From NCBI GenBank assembly GCA_903934135.1, contig CAIZMQ010000098.1, positions 1 to 45,929 of the forward strand: DNA of 45,929 nucleotides, given 5' to 3'. This document shows positions 32,292 through 40,435 of this stretch, piece by piece. The notes under the pieces are model-generated. The model did not search any database. It saw only the letters and a list, made by a program, of their open reading frames with translations, and had not been told where the DNA came from. This DNA is from an uncultured Verrucomicrobiota bacterium. GTDB lineage: Bacteria > Verrucomicrobiota > Verrucomicrobiia > Chthoniobacterales > JACTMZ01. Made by a program: the position numbers and the translations under genes. Numbering within the stretch: the first letter of the stretch is position 1; every line of letters starts with the position of its first letter.

Positions 32292-33131
32292 ATGAGCCGT
32301 TTAAAATGCAATCAATATGGTAAGGCCCTGGTGCGGGTCTTGAAGGTCCTCCGTGGTGCCCAACACGAAGTGTGCGAACTGGAGGCAGATGTGCTTTTGC
32401 GCGGAGACTTGGAGGGTTCGTATCTTGGGCCTGACAATTCGTCGATCGTGCCGACGGACACGGTAAAGAACACCGTGCGTGTGCTGGCATACGATTCGCT
32501 GGGAACTTGCCGCACCAGCTTCGCCAAGGTTCTTGGCGAGCATTTCTTGGGACAGTACGTTCACCTGGACGGGGTCTCCGTCGAGTTGCGTGAGCGGCGC
32601 TGGAAGAGGATGAACGTGGAAAATGACGGCCGGGCGCATTCGTTCGTGGCCGAGGACAATGGAGAGTGGTTTTGCCGCGGTGAGTTTGTCCGCGCAGGCA
32701 CGGGGATTTTGAGTGCCGGGATACGGAATCATTTGATCATGAAAACCACCGGGTCTGGTTTCGAGGGCTATCCTCAATGTGAGTTGACCACCCTACCTCC
32801 GACCAACGACCGGATCCTCTCGACCCGTTTGACTGCCGAATGGATATTTTCCGATCAGGCGCGGGATTACGGCGCCGCGGACGAAGCGATCCTGAAGGCC
32901 GCCTACGAGGTTTTTTCCGGAACCTACAGCCCGTCGGTGCAACGGACTTTATTTCAGATCGGGGAAGCGGCGCTGGCAGCGGTTCCCGGGATTGACGAGA
33001 TCGCTCTCACCCTGCCCAACGTGCATTTTCTCGGTATGGACCTGGCGAACTTGGGACGCCCGGGGAACGATTGCCTGTTCCTCCCCACCGATGAGCCGCA
33101 CGGACAGATTGAGGCTGTGGTGACCCGCTAG
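32292..33131 (+). CDS. urate oxidase (cofactor-free uricase)
   Basis: 279 residues from the ATG at 32292. Tandem T-fold (tunnelling-fold) protein with the uricase catalytic residues: Lys11 in QYGKALVRVLKV, Thr55 in IVPTDTVKNTV, the urate-binding MKTTGSGFEGY, and ALTLPNVHFLGMDL with the Asn-His pair. It oxidises urate to 5-hydroxyisourate and H2O2 without cofactor. The product goes to HiuH and the UraD domain encoded nearby. xdhC follows 6 bp later. Confidence 0.95.
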   Translation: MSRLKCNQYGKALVRVLKVLRGAQHEVCELEADVLLRGDLEGSYLGPDNSSIVPTDTVKNTVRVLAYDSLGTCRTSFAKVLGEHFLGQYVHLDGVSVELRERRWKRMNVENDGRAHSFVAEDNGEWFCRGEFVRAGTGILSAGIRNHLIMKTTGSGFEGYPQCELTTLPPTNDRILSTRLTAEWIFSDQARDYGAADEAILKAAYEVFSGTYSPSVQRTLFQIGEAALAAVPGIDEIALTLPNVHFLGMDLANLGRPGNDCLFLPTDEPHGQIEAVVTR

Positions 33132-33137
33132 CAGCGC

Positions 33138-33908
33138 ATGGCGAATCCCTGGAGCGAGATCGGTCGTTTATGCGCAGGCGGGGAAACCGTGACTGTGGTG
33201 ACGGTCACCGGCACAAGGGGAAGCGTGCCCGGAGAGGTCGGGGCGAAAATGGTCGTGGGCGCGAACGGCCGGATGCTCGGAACCGTGGGTGGAGGCAAGG
33301 TGGAGTCCAAGGCTGTTGCAACCGCCGCGGCAATGCTGAGTGGGGGTGCGAGGTGCGCGCTGGCAACCTGGAACCTTCAGCGGGACGTCGGGATGACCTG
33401 CGGTGGCGAGATGTCGTTTTTGTTCGAGCGGGTGGCTGGGGTGCCGGACTGGCACGTGGTGATTTTTGGAGCGGGCCATGTCGCTCAGGCCTTGGTGCAT
33501 GTGCTTGGAAAAATGGCGTGCCGCATCGATGTCGTCGACGAGCGGGCGGAATGGTTGGAGCGGCTTCCGGTCGGGCGGAACATTTCAACCCATCAGGTTG
33601 CCCGCTTCGAGGACGGGGTACGGCTGGTTCGTCAAGGCAGCATGCTGGTATGCATGACGAAGGGACACTCCACGGACCGCCCCGTGCTGCGGGAGGTTTT
33701 TCTCAATGGTTTGGGGGTTTCGTTCTTGGGGGCCATCGGGAGCGCGGCCAAGCGGGCGGTGCTGCTACGCGAGCTGCGGGAAGACGGGGTGGGCGAAGAG
33801 GTTTTGCAAAGCTTGGTTTGCCCCTTGGGCTTGCCCGTTGGTGGAAACGACCCTGCGGAAATCGCGGTGAGTATCGCCGCGCAGTTGCTGGAGCGCCGAG
33901 GGCCCTGA
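33138..33908 (+). CDS. xdhC: XdhC-family molybdenum cofactor insertion/sulfuration chaperone
   Basis: 256 residues. The N-terminal XdhC/CoxI domain has VTVTGTRGSVPGEVGAKMVV, GTVGGGKVES and MTCGGEMSFLFE; the C-terminal Rossmann domain has VVIFGAGHVAQALVHVL and ending GLPVGGNDPAEIAVSIAAQLL. XdhC binds Moco, promotes its sulfuration and inserts it into xanthine dehydrogenase (family knowledge). It is co-oriented with uricase, apart from xdh at 26103, yet in the same locus. Confidence 0.92.
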   Translation: MANPWSEIGRLCAGGETVTVVTVTGTRGSVPGEVGAKMVVGANGRMLGTVGGGKVESKAVATAAAMLSGGARCALATWNLQRDVGMTCGGEMSFLFERVAGVPDWHVVIFGAGHVAQALVHVLGKMACRIDVVDERAEWLERLPVGRNISTHQVARFEDGVRLVRQGSMLVCMTKGHSTDRPVLREVFLNGLGVSFLGAIGSAAKRAVLLRELREDGVGEEVLQSLVCPLGLPVGGNDPAEIAVSIAAQLLERRGP

Positions 33909-33912
33909 AGAC

Positions 33913-34298
33913 TCATCGCAATTTGCCGCCGCAGGGGTTGAAATGGCCGATTGGGTCAATGTCAAAGGACAAGATTTCGCGCGGGCAGGGAGCCGGCTAG
34001 TCTTTCGGGCACGAGGGCAAACCAGCCCCGCGTTCGAAGAGCTCTGCGGATCGCGCATGATGGGCTGTAGCTCGTCGGGGCGGGTGACGAGCCAGCGGTT
34101 TCACTTTGCGCACCGGTAAACCGGCGCCTCCTCGCGGCTCCGATGGTCTATGGGGAGAGGGTCAAGGTAGAGTACCTCGGTACCTAAGAGGTCTTCCAAT
34201 TCCGAGATGGCCGGCTTTTTATCGGGTGGGATTCCTAATGCGGTTTGGTGCGATCCTACCAGATTGTCTCGACCAATAAACCATCGATAGGGTCCCAA
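33913..34298 (-). pseudogene. possible decayed gene in the 460-bp gap after xdhC
   Basis: The minus strand shows protein-like pieces in different frames: a 65-codon frame (34298-34101) ending YRCAK-stop, then NRWLVTRPDELQPIM in the next part (about 34098-34054), and finally CPKD-stop-PAPCPREILSFDIDPIGHFNPCGGKLR ending at 33913. The frames are broken by an in-frame TGA, a shift and a TAG. The family is not recognised. Short stretches can look coding by chance in GC-rich DNA, so this is tentative. The remainder (34299-34368) shows nothing. Confidence 0.25.
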
Positions 34299-34368
34299 GG
34301 TTTATTTTTACCAAAGGCTCTCTTGCTGTGATCGGTGCATCGGATACGGCGCTGCTGAAATCGCCCGG

Positions 34369-35118
34369 TCAGGGAAGAACTCTCATCCACAGGTTGCCGG
34401 CGACGATCAGGATGATGAGTCCGGTGATTTGGCGTACGCGGACTGCCGGCAAGATCGAGCAACCGCAACGCGCACCGATGAGCCCGCCGGCCAGGACGGC
34501 CGCCGGCAGTGGCCAGAAGTTCAGCGCGGCCTCCGTGCTCCAGCCGTGTTTTTGCAATTGTCCGACCAGTCCTGCCGCGCTGTTGACGAAGATAAATCCC
34601 GCAGCCAAAGCGGCCACTTGTTTGGCCGGCGCCCAGCGGGCCAGATGCAGGATTGGCGCAAGGAAGATGCCGCCGCCGATGCCCACGATGCCGCTGATGA
34701 ATCCCAAGCCTGCGCCGATCAACGGGCTACCCAGTCCGGTGATACGTCGCGCGAGGTCGCCGGCTGGCCGGTGGTAATCGCGCGACGGGACAAGAAGGAG
34801 GCATCCTGCGGCGGTGAGCGAGGCCGCGAGGAGGAAGAGAAACGTCGACTCCCTCACCGGAAAAAGTCCGCCGAGGTAGGATGCCGGGACGGAAAACGCG
34901 AGGAAGGGAAGACTGCGCCGCCACGGAAAATGACCGGCGTACGTGAATTGGGCGAAGCCTTGCGCCGAGACGATGAGGTTGCAGGAAAGTCCAAGAATGG
35001 GCAGCACCGCGGGCGCGACCCCATGCCAATGGAGGAGGGCGAGATAGGAGGAGCCGCCGCCGAAGCCGACGCTCGAGTAAACCAGTGCGACGAGGAAAAA
35101 AAGAACGGTCAGGATCAT
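34369..35118 (-). CDS. TauE/SafE-family permease (sulfite/organosulfonate exporter type)
   Basis: 249 residues with about eight hydrophobic segments in two repeats: SSVGFGGGSSYLALL near the N-terminus and ISGIVGIGGGIFLAPILHL in the middle are the duplicated G-x-GGG motifs of TauE/SafE (DUF81). The family moves small anions such as sulfite or sulfoacetate across the inner membrane. It lies 10 bp downstream of moaA on the same strand, suggesting co-transcription. Molybdate or sulfur-compound transport linked to cofactor synthesis is possible but unproven. Confidence 0.85.
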   Translation of the reverse strand: MILTVLFFLVALVYSSVGFGGGSSYLALLHWHGVAPAVLPILGLSCNLIVSAQGFAQFTYAGHFPWRRSLPFLAFSVPASYLGGLFPVRESTFLFLLAASLTAAGCLLLVPSRDYHRPAGDLARRITGLGSPLIGAGLGFISGIVGIGGGIFLAPILHLARWAPAKQVAALAAGFIFVNSAAGLVGQLQKHGWSTEAALNFWPLPAAVLAGGLIGARCGCSILPAVRVRQITGLIILIVAGNLWMRVLP

Positions 35119-35128
35119 GAAGCGGCCC

Positions 35129-36157
35129 TCAGCCCCCGATGAAGGACATCTCGACCTTGGGTGCGCCGCCGGCGGCCCCGGCGCGGATTTCCGAATAGCG
35201 GTCCGCCCGCCGACTCCAAAGTCCGGCCACCAACCGGTAGAGTTCCTCGTTGTCGAGGTTGTCCGCCCGCATGGCGCCGACGAGATCGAATCCTTCGGAC
35301 GCGAAGAGGCAGGTGAAGAGCCGCCCGTCGGCCGACAACCGCGCCCGCGTGCAATCGCGACAGAACGGCGCGGAGATCGAGGTGATCAGCCCGAATTCGC
35401 AACCATCATCGCGGTGGCGGTAGCGGGCAGCCACTTCGCCGTATTGCGCGGGCGATACCGGTTCGAAAGCGAATTCCCGCGCGAGCCGTTCGAGGATTTC
35501 GCGGCCGGACACGACCATGGCGGGATCCCAATGATTGGAATTGCCGACGTCCATGAATTCGATGAAGCGCAGGACGAGGCCCTCGCGTTTACAGTGGCGG
35601 GCTATGGGCAGTATTTCGCCGTCGTTCACGCCGCGCTGCACGACCATGTTGATTTTTACGCCCAGCCCCGCGGCGCGCGCCGCGGCGATGCCCTCGAGCA
35701 CGCGACCCGGATGGTGTCCGCGTCCGTTCATCGCCCCGAAAATCCCCGGATCCAGCGCGTCGAGGCTCACGGTCACGCGGTGCAGGCCCGCCTCGGCCAG
35801 TCCGGCCGCCAATTCCGGCAGGAGCAGCCCGTTGGTCGTCATGGCGATATCCTGCAAGGCGGGAAAACGGCGCAGCCCCTGCAGGAATTTTCTCACTCCG
35901 CGCCGCAGGAGAGGTTCGCCGCCGGTGATGCGCAGCTTGCCGACCCCGCAGCGGACGAAGGCGCCGATGATGCGGTCGAGTTCGGGCAGTCGCAGGAGTT
36001 GATCTTTGCGCAGAAAAACGTGGTTGTGGTCGAAAACCTCCGCCGGCATGCAGTAGGTGCAACGCAGATTGCAGCGATCCGTGAGAGAAATGCGCAGATC
36101 ACGCACCGGGCGGGCGAGAAGATCGAGAGGCTGGCTGTTGGGGGTCGGCGGGGTCAT
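35129..36157 (-). CDS. moaA: GTP 3',8-cyclase MoaA (radical SAM)
   Basis: 342 residues from the ATG at 36157 (the longer frame to 36217 overlaps moeA). Radical-SAM cluster CNLRCTYCMP (Cys29, 33, 36); ITGGEPLLRRG; second cluster FCRDCTRARLSADGRLFTCLF; C-terminal Gly-Gly (EMSFIGG). It converts GTP to 3',8-cyclo-7,8-dihydro-GTP, the first step of Moco synthesis with MoaC. It is divergent from moeA with 47 bp between starts. Confidence 0.96.
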   Translation of the reverse strand: MTPPTPNSQPLDLLARPVRDLRISLTDRCNLRCTYCMPAEVFDHNHVFLRKDQLLRLPELDRIIGAFVRCGVGKLRITGGEPLLRRGVRKFLQGLRRFPALQDIAMTTNGLLLPELAAGLAEAGLHRVTVSLDALDPGIFGAMNGRGHHPGRVLEGIAAARAAGLGVKINMVVQRGVNDGEILPIARHCKREGLVLRFIEFMDVGNSNHWDPAMVVSGREILERLAREFAFEPVSPAQYGEVAARYRHRDDGCEFGLITSISAPFCRDCTRARLSADGRLFTCLFASEGFDLVGAMRADNLDNEELYRLVAGLWSRRADRYSEIRAGAAGGAPKVEMSFIGG

Positions 36158-36204
36158 TGATCGTCGCCAGGGCGGACCATCCAAGCTATCCGTCATCCAT
36201 CGCC

Positions 36205-37404
36205 ATGGAAACCCCAAGCACGCCAGCGCGGGCCGCGGAACTCATTTTCGCCCTGCGCGGGACAACACCCTCGCAACGTCGTCCGCTCGGCGACGCGGCC
36301 GGCCGCATTCTGCGTCAGGAGGTGGTGGCGGACGCCGACTTTCCGCCGTTCGATCGTGTGATGATGGACGGGTTGGCCGTGCGTCACCATGAGGTGACGG
36401 GCGGACGGCGCGGGTTCACGGTGCTCGGATCGGCGCCGGCGGGGCGCGGTCGGACGACTCTGCCGGCGCAGCCCGGCGCGGCTTTGGAAATCATGACCGG
36501 CGCGGTCCTGCCGGAGGGCGCCGATTGCATCCTGCCTTGCGAGTGGTATGACCTGTCTGGTGCTGCCGCCGTCTTGCGCGCGCAGTCTTCGGTGCAGCCG
36601 GGCGCTTTTATCCACCGCCGCGGCTCGGACCATCGCACTGGTGATGTCCTGCTCCGGCCCGGTGTGCGCATGGGGCCTGTCGAGGTCAGTATCGCGGCGG
36701 CTTGCGGGTGTGCCGAGGTTGAGGTGTCCGAGTCGCTCCGAATCGCGGTACTCGGCACCGGTGACGAACTGGTTGCGGTCGGGGATGTGCCGCGCGAGGG
36801 GCAGATCCGGCAGACCAATGTTTCCGCGCTGTCTGCTGCGCTGAGGTTGTCCGGCTACGGACCGGTCGAAACCGGCGCATTGCCTGACGAAGCGCCGGCG
36901 TTGCGGGAGGGCCTGGTTTCCTCCCTGGCACGCCACGATGTGATCGTTGTCACCGGCGGTGTTTCCAAAGGGCATCGCGACTTGGTCCCGGCGATTCTCG
37001 GGGAGACGGGGGCTTCGCGCATCCTGCACGGCGTGACCCAGCGTCCCGGGAAACCGATGGGCGTGTGGCATGTGGCGGGCGGCCCAGTGGTTTTCGGCCT
37101 GCCCGGCAATCCGGTGTCCGCCCTCGTATGCCTGCGCCGCTACGTCCTGCCCGCGCTATTCCGGTGGAGCGGGGGGACGGAGGGTCCGCCGCCGCGGAGG
37201 ATTTTGCGCGGGTCGTTCGCGAGGCCGCACGGACTGACCTTGTTTCTCCCGGTCTTGGAAGGCGGGGACGGGAATCTCGCTCCGGCACCCGTGGCCAATT
37301 CCGGGGATTTTTGCGGCCTGGCCGGGAGTTGCGGATTTGTGGAGGTGGACGAAAGTTTTGCCGAAGGTGCGCCCCTTCCGTATTTTCGTTGGTGCGAAAT
37401 ATGA
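36205..37404 (+). CDS. moeA: molybdopterin molybdotransferase MoeA
   Basis: 399 residues from the ATG at 36205 (an upstream in-frame TTG at 36157 is less likely). FPPFDRVMMDGLAV (usual Y replaced by L), GAALEIMTGAVLPEGADCI, VLGTGDELV, VVTGGVSKG, PGKPMG and VFGLPGNPVSA are MoeA motifs. It inserts molybdate into adenylylated molybdopterin. No MogA/MoaB partner is in the window. Its stop overlaps the moaC start (ATGA). Confidence 0.95.
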   Translation: METPSTPARAAELIFALRGTTPSQRRPLGDAAGRILRQEVVADADFPPFDRVMMDGLAVRHHEVTGGRRGFTVLGSAPAGRGRTTLPAQPGAALEIMTGAVLPEGADCILPCEWYDLSGAAAVLRAQSSVQPGAFIHRRGSDHRTGDVLLRPGVRMGPVEVSIAAACGCAEVEVSESLRIAVLGTGDELVAVGDVPREGQIRQTNVSALSAALRLSGYGPVETGALPDEAPALREGLVSSLARHDVIVVTGGVSKGHRDLVPAILGETGASRILHGVTQRPGKPMGVWHVAGGPVVFGLPGNPVSALVCLRRYVLPALFRWSGGTEGPPPRRILRGSFARPHGLTLFLPVLEGGDGNLAPAPVANSGDFCGLAGSCGFVEVDESFAEGAPLPYFRWCEI

Positions 37405-37889
37405 CCTCCGACCCTTCCTGGACCCACCTTGATCCGGACAACAATCCCGCCATGGTGGACATTTCGGCCAAGCCGGTGACTGTCCGCACCGCGGTGGCCG
37501 GCGCAGAACTATTGCTGCCTCCCGGGGTCCTCGCGCAACTGCTGGACGGCGAGATCCGTTCGCCGAAGGGCCCGGTCTTCCAGACGGCGATCATCGCCGG
37601 CACGATGGCGGCGAAGCAGACCTCCGGCCTCATCCCTTTCTGTCATCTGTTGCCGCTCGACGCGGTCCGCATCACCATCGAGCCGCCGGAAAGTGGGATT
37701 CTCCGCATCGAAGCCATGGTCAAGACGAGCCACAAAACCGGCGTCGAAATGGAGGCCCTCGTCGCGGCGAGCGTGGCCGCGCTGACCGTTTATGACATGT
37801 GCAAGGCTTTTTCCCCGGCGATAGAAATCCGCCGCGTCCGCCTCCTCAGTAAGTGTGGTGGAAAAAGCGATTACACCGCGGACGAATGA
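37401..37889 (+). CDS. moaC: cyclic pyranopterin monophosphate synthase MoaC
   Basis: 162 residues from the ATG at 37401. MVDISAKPVTVRTAVA, LIPFCHLLPLDAVRI, VKTSHKTGVEMEALVAASVAALTVYDMCKA (Asp and Lys of the active site) match MoaC. It forms cPMP from the MoaA product. It overlaps both neighbours by 4 bp (ATGA), so it is tightly coupled in the Moco operon. Confidence 0.96.
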   Translation: MTSDPSWTHLDPDNNPAMVDISAKPVTVRTAVAGAELLLPPGVLAQLLDGEIRSPKGPVFQTAIIAGTMAAKQTSGLIPFCHLLPLDAVRITIEPPESGILRIEAMVKTSHKTGVEMEALVAASVAALTVYDMCKAFSPAIEIRRVRLLSKCGGKSDYTADE

Positions 37890-38722
37890 GCAACGCGCTG
37901 CACGGACTTCTCCTTGCTGGGGGCAAAAGCTCGCGCATGGGGTGCGACAAAGCGTCCATGGTCCTCGGGGATGGTGGACTAACGCAGGCCGGGCGGGCCC
38001 TCGGGCTCTTGCGGCAATTTTGCGGGCCGGTTTATCTTTCACTCCGCGAGGGGCAGCCGGTGCCGGCCGGCGGCGAGGGTGTGCCGGTGCTGCGCGACGC
38101 CCCGGGAGCGCAAGGCCCGCTGGCCGGGCTCCTCGCCGCTTTCCGCCAAGCTCCCGGCGCATCGTGGCTCGTCCTGGCCTGCGATTTGCCTTTGGTCCGC
38201 CCCGGCGTCGTCGCCCGCCTCGTGGCGCGTCATGCGGAGGACCCGTCATCGCCCTTTGTCGCCTATGCCAGTGCGCTGGACGGACTGCCCGAACCGCTCT
38301 GCGCGATTTACGGGCCGTCTGCTTTCCCGGTTCTCGGACGGCACGCCGCGCGCGGACATTTTTGTCCCCGTCGTATCCTGCGCGAGGAAAGCGTGCCGCT
38401 TCTCGCTCTGCCCGAAGCGGACACCTGGGCGCTGACCAACGTGAACACCCCGCAGGACGTGGCCGGAGCGCAGACCGGAGCCCGCGAGGTCCGGGTCGCC
38501 TGGTTCGGCCGCCTCGCCGAGCAGCGGGGTTTGCGCGAGGAAAGCGTGATCACGAAGGCGGAGACGGCCGGTGATTTCCGGCGTGAGATGAGCGATCTCC
38601 ACCGCCTCGACCTCGACTCCGGGGTGGTCCGGGTTGCGGTCAACGACGAGTTTGCGGTCGACGGGCACCGGCTGCAAGCCGGAGACAGAGTTGTCTTTCT
38701 TTCGCCGTTTGCCGGAGGATGA
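37886..38722 (+). CDS. fusion: MobA (Mo-cofactor guanylyltransferase) + MoaD (sulfur carrier)
   Basis: 278 residues from the ATG at 37886. Residues 1-196 are MobA-like: GLLLAGGKSSRMGCDKA, LVLACDLPLV, TNVNTPQD. Residues 202-278 are MoaD-like: VRVAWFGRLAEQRG, VRVAVNDEF, GDRVVFLSPFAGG. The MoaD Gly-Gly is at the true C-terminus, so it can still be adenylylated and thiocarboxylated. MobA links GMP to molybdopterin for bis-MGD enzymes such as the FdhF-like protein downstream; MoaD donates sulfur with MoaE, encoded next. Confidence 0.9.
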   Translation: MSNALHGLLLAGGKSSRMGCDKASMVLGDGGLTQAGRALGLLRQFCGPVYLSLREGQPVPAGGEGVPVLRDAPGAQGPLAGLLAAFRQAPGASWLVLACDLPLVRPGVVARLVARHAEDPSSPFVAYASALDGLPEPLCAIYGPSAFPVLGRHAARGHFCPRRILREESVPLLALPEADTWALTNVNTPQDVAGAQTGAREVRVAWFGRLAEQRGLREESVITKAETAGDFRREMSDLHRLDLDSGVVRVAVNDEFAVDGHRLQAGDRVVFLSPFAGG

Positions 38723-38729
38723 CACCGTA

Positions 38730-39164
38730 ATGTTCCAGCTTGGAAATCATCCGATCAACCCCGCCCCGCTGCGCCGGGACCTGGCTGCCGACGATTGCGG
38801 GGGATTTGTTTTTTTCGAGGGTCGGGTCCGCGACCATCATGAGGAGCGGTCCGTTACCGGGCTCTATTATGAAGCTTACCGGGAGCTGGCGGAAAAGGAG
38901 GGCCAAAGGCTTGTGCGGGAAATCGCGCAAAAGCACGGCGTGCGGGCCGGGGCCATCCACGCGACCGGCGACCTTGCGCCCGGGGATCTCGCTGTCTGGG
39001 TCGGGGCGGCCGCCGCGCACCGCGAGGAAGCCTTTGCCGCCTGCCGCGAATTGATCGACGCGATCAAGGCGCGCGTGCCCATTTGGAAACGCGAATCTTA
39101 CAGCGACGGTCAGGGCGAGTGGGTCGAAGGGTGCGTTTGCGGGGCGCGCGGTGGTGACGGGTGA
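38730..39164 (+). CDS. moaE: molybdopterin synthase catalytic subunit MoaE
   Basis: 144 residues from the ATG at 38730, 7 bp after the mobA-moaD stop. GGFVFFEGRVRDHHEERSVTGLYYEAY, HATGDLAPGDLAVWVGAAAAHREEAFAACRELIDAIKARVPIWKRE are MoaE signatures, including the catalytic Lys in WKRE. With the MoaD domain it converts cPMP to molybdopterin. The frame is open upstream, but that part overlaps MoaD. Its stop overlaps the next start (TGATG). Confidence 0.94.
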   Translation: MFQLGNHPINPAPLRRDLAADDCGGFVFFEGRVRDHHEERSVTGLYYEAYRELAEKEGQRLVREIAQKHGVRAGAIHATGDLAPGDLAVWVGAAAAHREEAFAACRELIDAIKARVPIWKRESYSDGQGEWVEGCVCGARGGDG

Positions 39165-40429
39165 TGAACATCATCGTCCACGACATCTGGATTTCCCCCG
39201 GCCACGATTTCAAGGGACGCCACGGCCTCGGACGGCTCGAACACGGCATGACTCGCGTGGCCGAGGCACCCTGCGAGGCGGGTCTTGGGATCGCGTGTGA
39301 CCGTTACCATGGCAAGGACCCGGGGGCCAAGAGCCAGATAACTTTTCTCGCCCGCGAGGTGGTAGAAGAAATGTGCCGCACGCTCGGGGTGGCGGACCTC
39401 GATTATTCCGTGCTACGCCGCAACGTGCTCGTCTCCGGTGCCGACCTCAACGCCCTCACCGGGAGGATCTTTTCCATCGACGGGCTCGTTTTCGAAGGCG
39501 TCGAGGAATGCAAGCCGTGCTATTGGATGGACGAGGCAGTCGCCCCCGGGGCCAACGCCTTCCTTGCCGGCCGCGGCGGCCTGCGCTGCCGGATCCTGTC
39601 CGGCGGCATCCTGCGCTGCGGCGAGACCCGCCTCGAATTACCGCCCCCGCCGCCCTTCTTCCCCGCGCTGCGCCAGGAAGGGGTGCGCTGCGAAGAGGTG
39701 GCCGATCCGCTCACGCCGGAGCGTCCACTCCAGATCATGGTCAACGGACAGCCTTATTCGGTAACCATGCAGACGCCGGGCGCAGAGCGTTATTTGGTGC
39801 GCGGACTTTTGCACTCTGAGGGTGCAGGGGAGGGTGGTTTCATCATTTATGCGCAGGAGGAACGCGGACCGGCGACCGTAGTCGACGTGGAAATCGAATG
39901 CCCTGACGTTCCTGTTGGTGCGCGGCGGCTGGCCGCGACGTCTTCCTGCGGGCTGTGCGGCAAGGAATCGCTCGACGATGTGCTGCGCGACGTAGTGCCG
40001 GTCACCCGCAATATTCCTATCGATGCAGTGCGTTTGCAGGCGATCCACGGGGCGATGCGCCAAAAGCAATCGACCTTTTCCGGGACTGGCGGTAGCCACG
40101 CCGCCGCGGCGGCCACCGCCGCGGGGGAAATCCTCGCCGTTTTCGAGGATGTCGGACGGCACAACGCGGTGGACAAGGTGGTCGGCTTCCTTCTTGAGCA
40201 GGGTCTGCTCCCTCGCGCCGACGTCCTCGCGGTGAGCGGACGGGTATCCTTCGAAATTGTGCAGAAGTGCGCACGCGCCGGCCTGCCCGTGCTTTCGGCC
40301 ATTTCCGCGCCTTCATCACTTGCCGTCGAATGTGCGCACCGCTGGGGCATCACGCTGGCTGGCTTTTGCCGCGGGGACCGGGCAACCTTTTACAGCGGTC
40401 TCGGCCGGGTCGAACGTTCTGGAGGCTGA
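39164..40429 (+). CDS. fusion: MOSC domain + FdhD (Moco sulfurtransferase)
   Basis: 421 residues. Residues 1-160 are a MOSC domain (GIACDRYHGKDPGAKSQITFLAREVV, RRNVLVSG, Cys116 and Cys119 in EECKPCYWMDEA). From about 178 the protein is FdhD-like: IMVNGQPYSVTMQTPGAERYLVRGLLHSEG, SSCGLCGKESLDDV (Cys262, Cys265), FSGTGGSHAAAAA, EDVGRHNAVDKVVGF. FdhD passes sulfur from a cysteine desulfurase to the Mo of formate-dehydrogenase-type enzymes. MOSC domains handle sulfur or Moco. It sits between moaE and the FdhF-like enzyme, its likely client. Confidence 0.88.
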   Translation: MNIIVHDIWISPGHDFKGRHGLGRLEHGMTRVAEAPCEAGLGIACDRYHGKDPGAKSQITFLAREVVEEMCRTLGVADLDYSVLRRNVLVSGADLNALTGRIFSIDGLVFEGVEECKPCYWMDEAVAPGANAFLAGRGGLRCRILSGGILRCGETRLELPPPPPFFPALRQEGVRCEEVADPLTPERPLQIMVNGQPYSVTMQTPGAERYLVRGLLHSEGAGEGGFIIYAQEERGPATVVDVEIECPDVPVGARRLAATSSCGLCGKESLDDVLRDVVPVTRNIPIDAVRLQAIHGAMRQKQSTFSGTGGSHAAAAATAAGEILAVFEDVGRHNAVDKVVGFLLEQGLLPRADVLAVSGRVSFEIVQKCARAGLPVLSAISAPSSLAVECAHRWGITLAGFCRGDRATFYSGLGRVERSGG

Positions 40430-40435
40430 CCAATC

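Noticed and set aside
34101-34298. 65-aa minus-strand protein as an intact gene
   Set aside because: No family features, no convincing ribosome-binding site, and protein-like sequence seems to continue past its stop in other frames; listed instead as a possible remnant.
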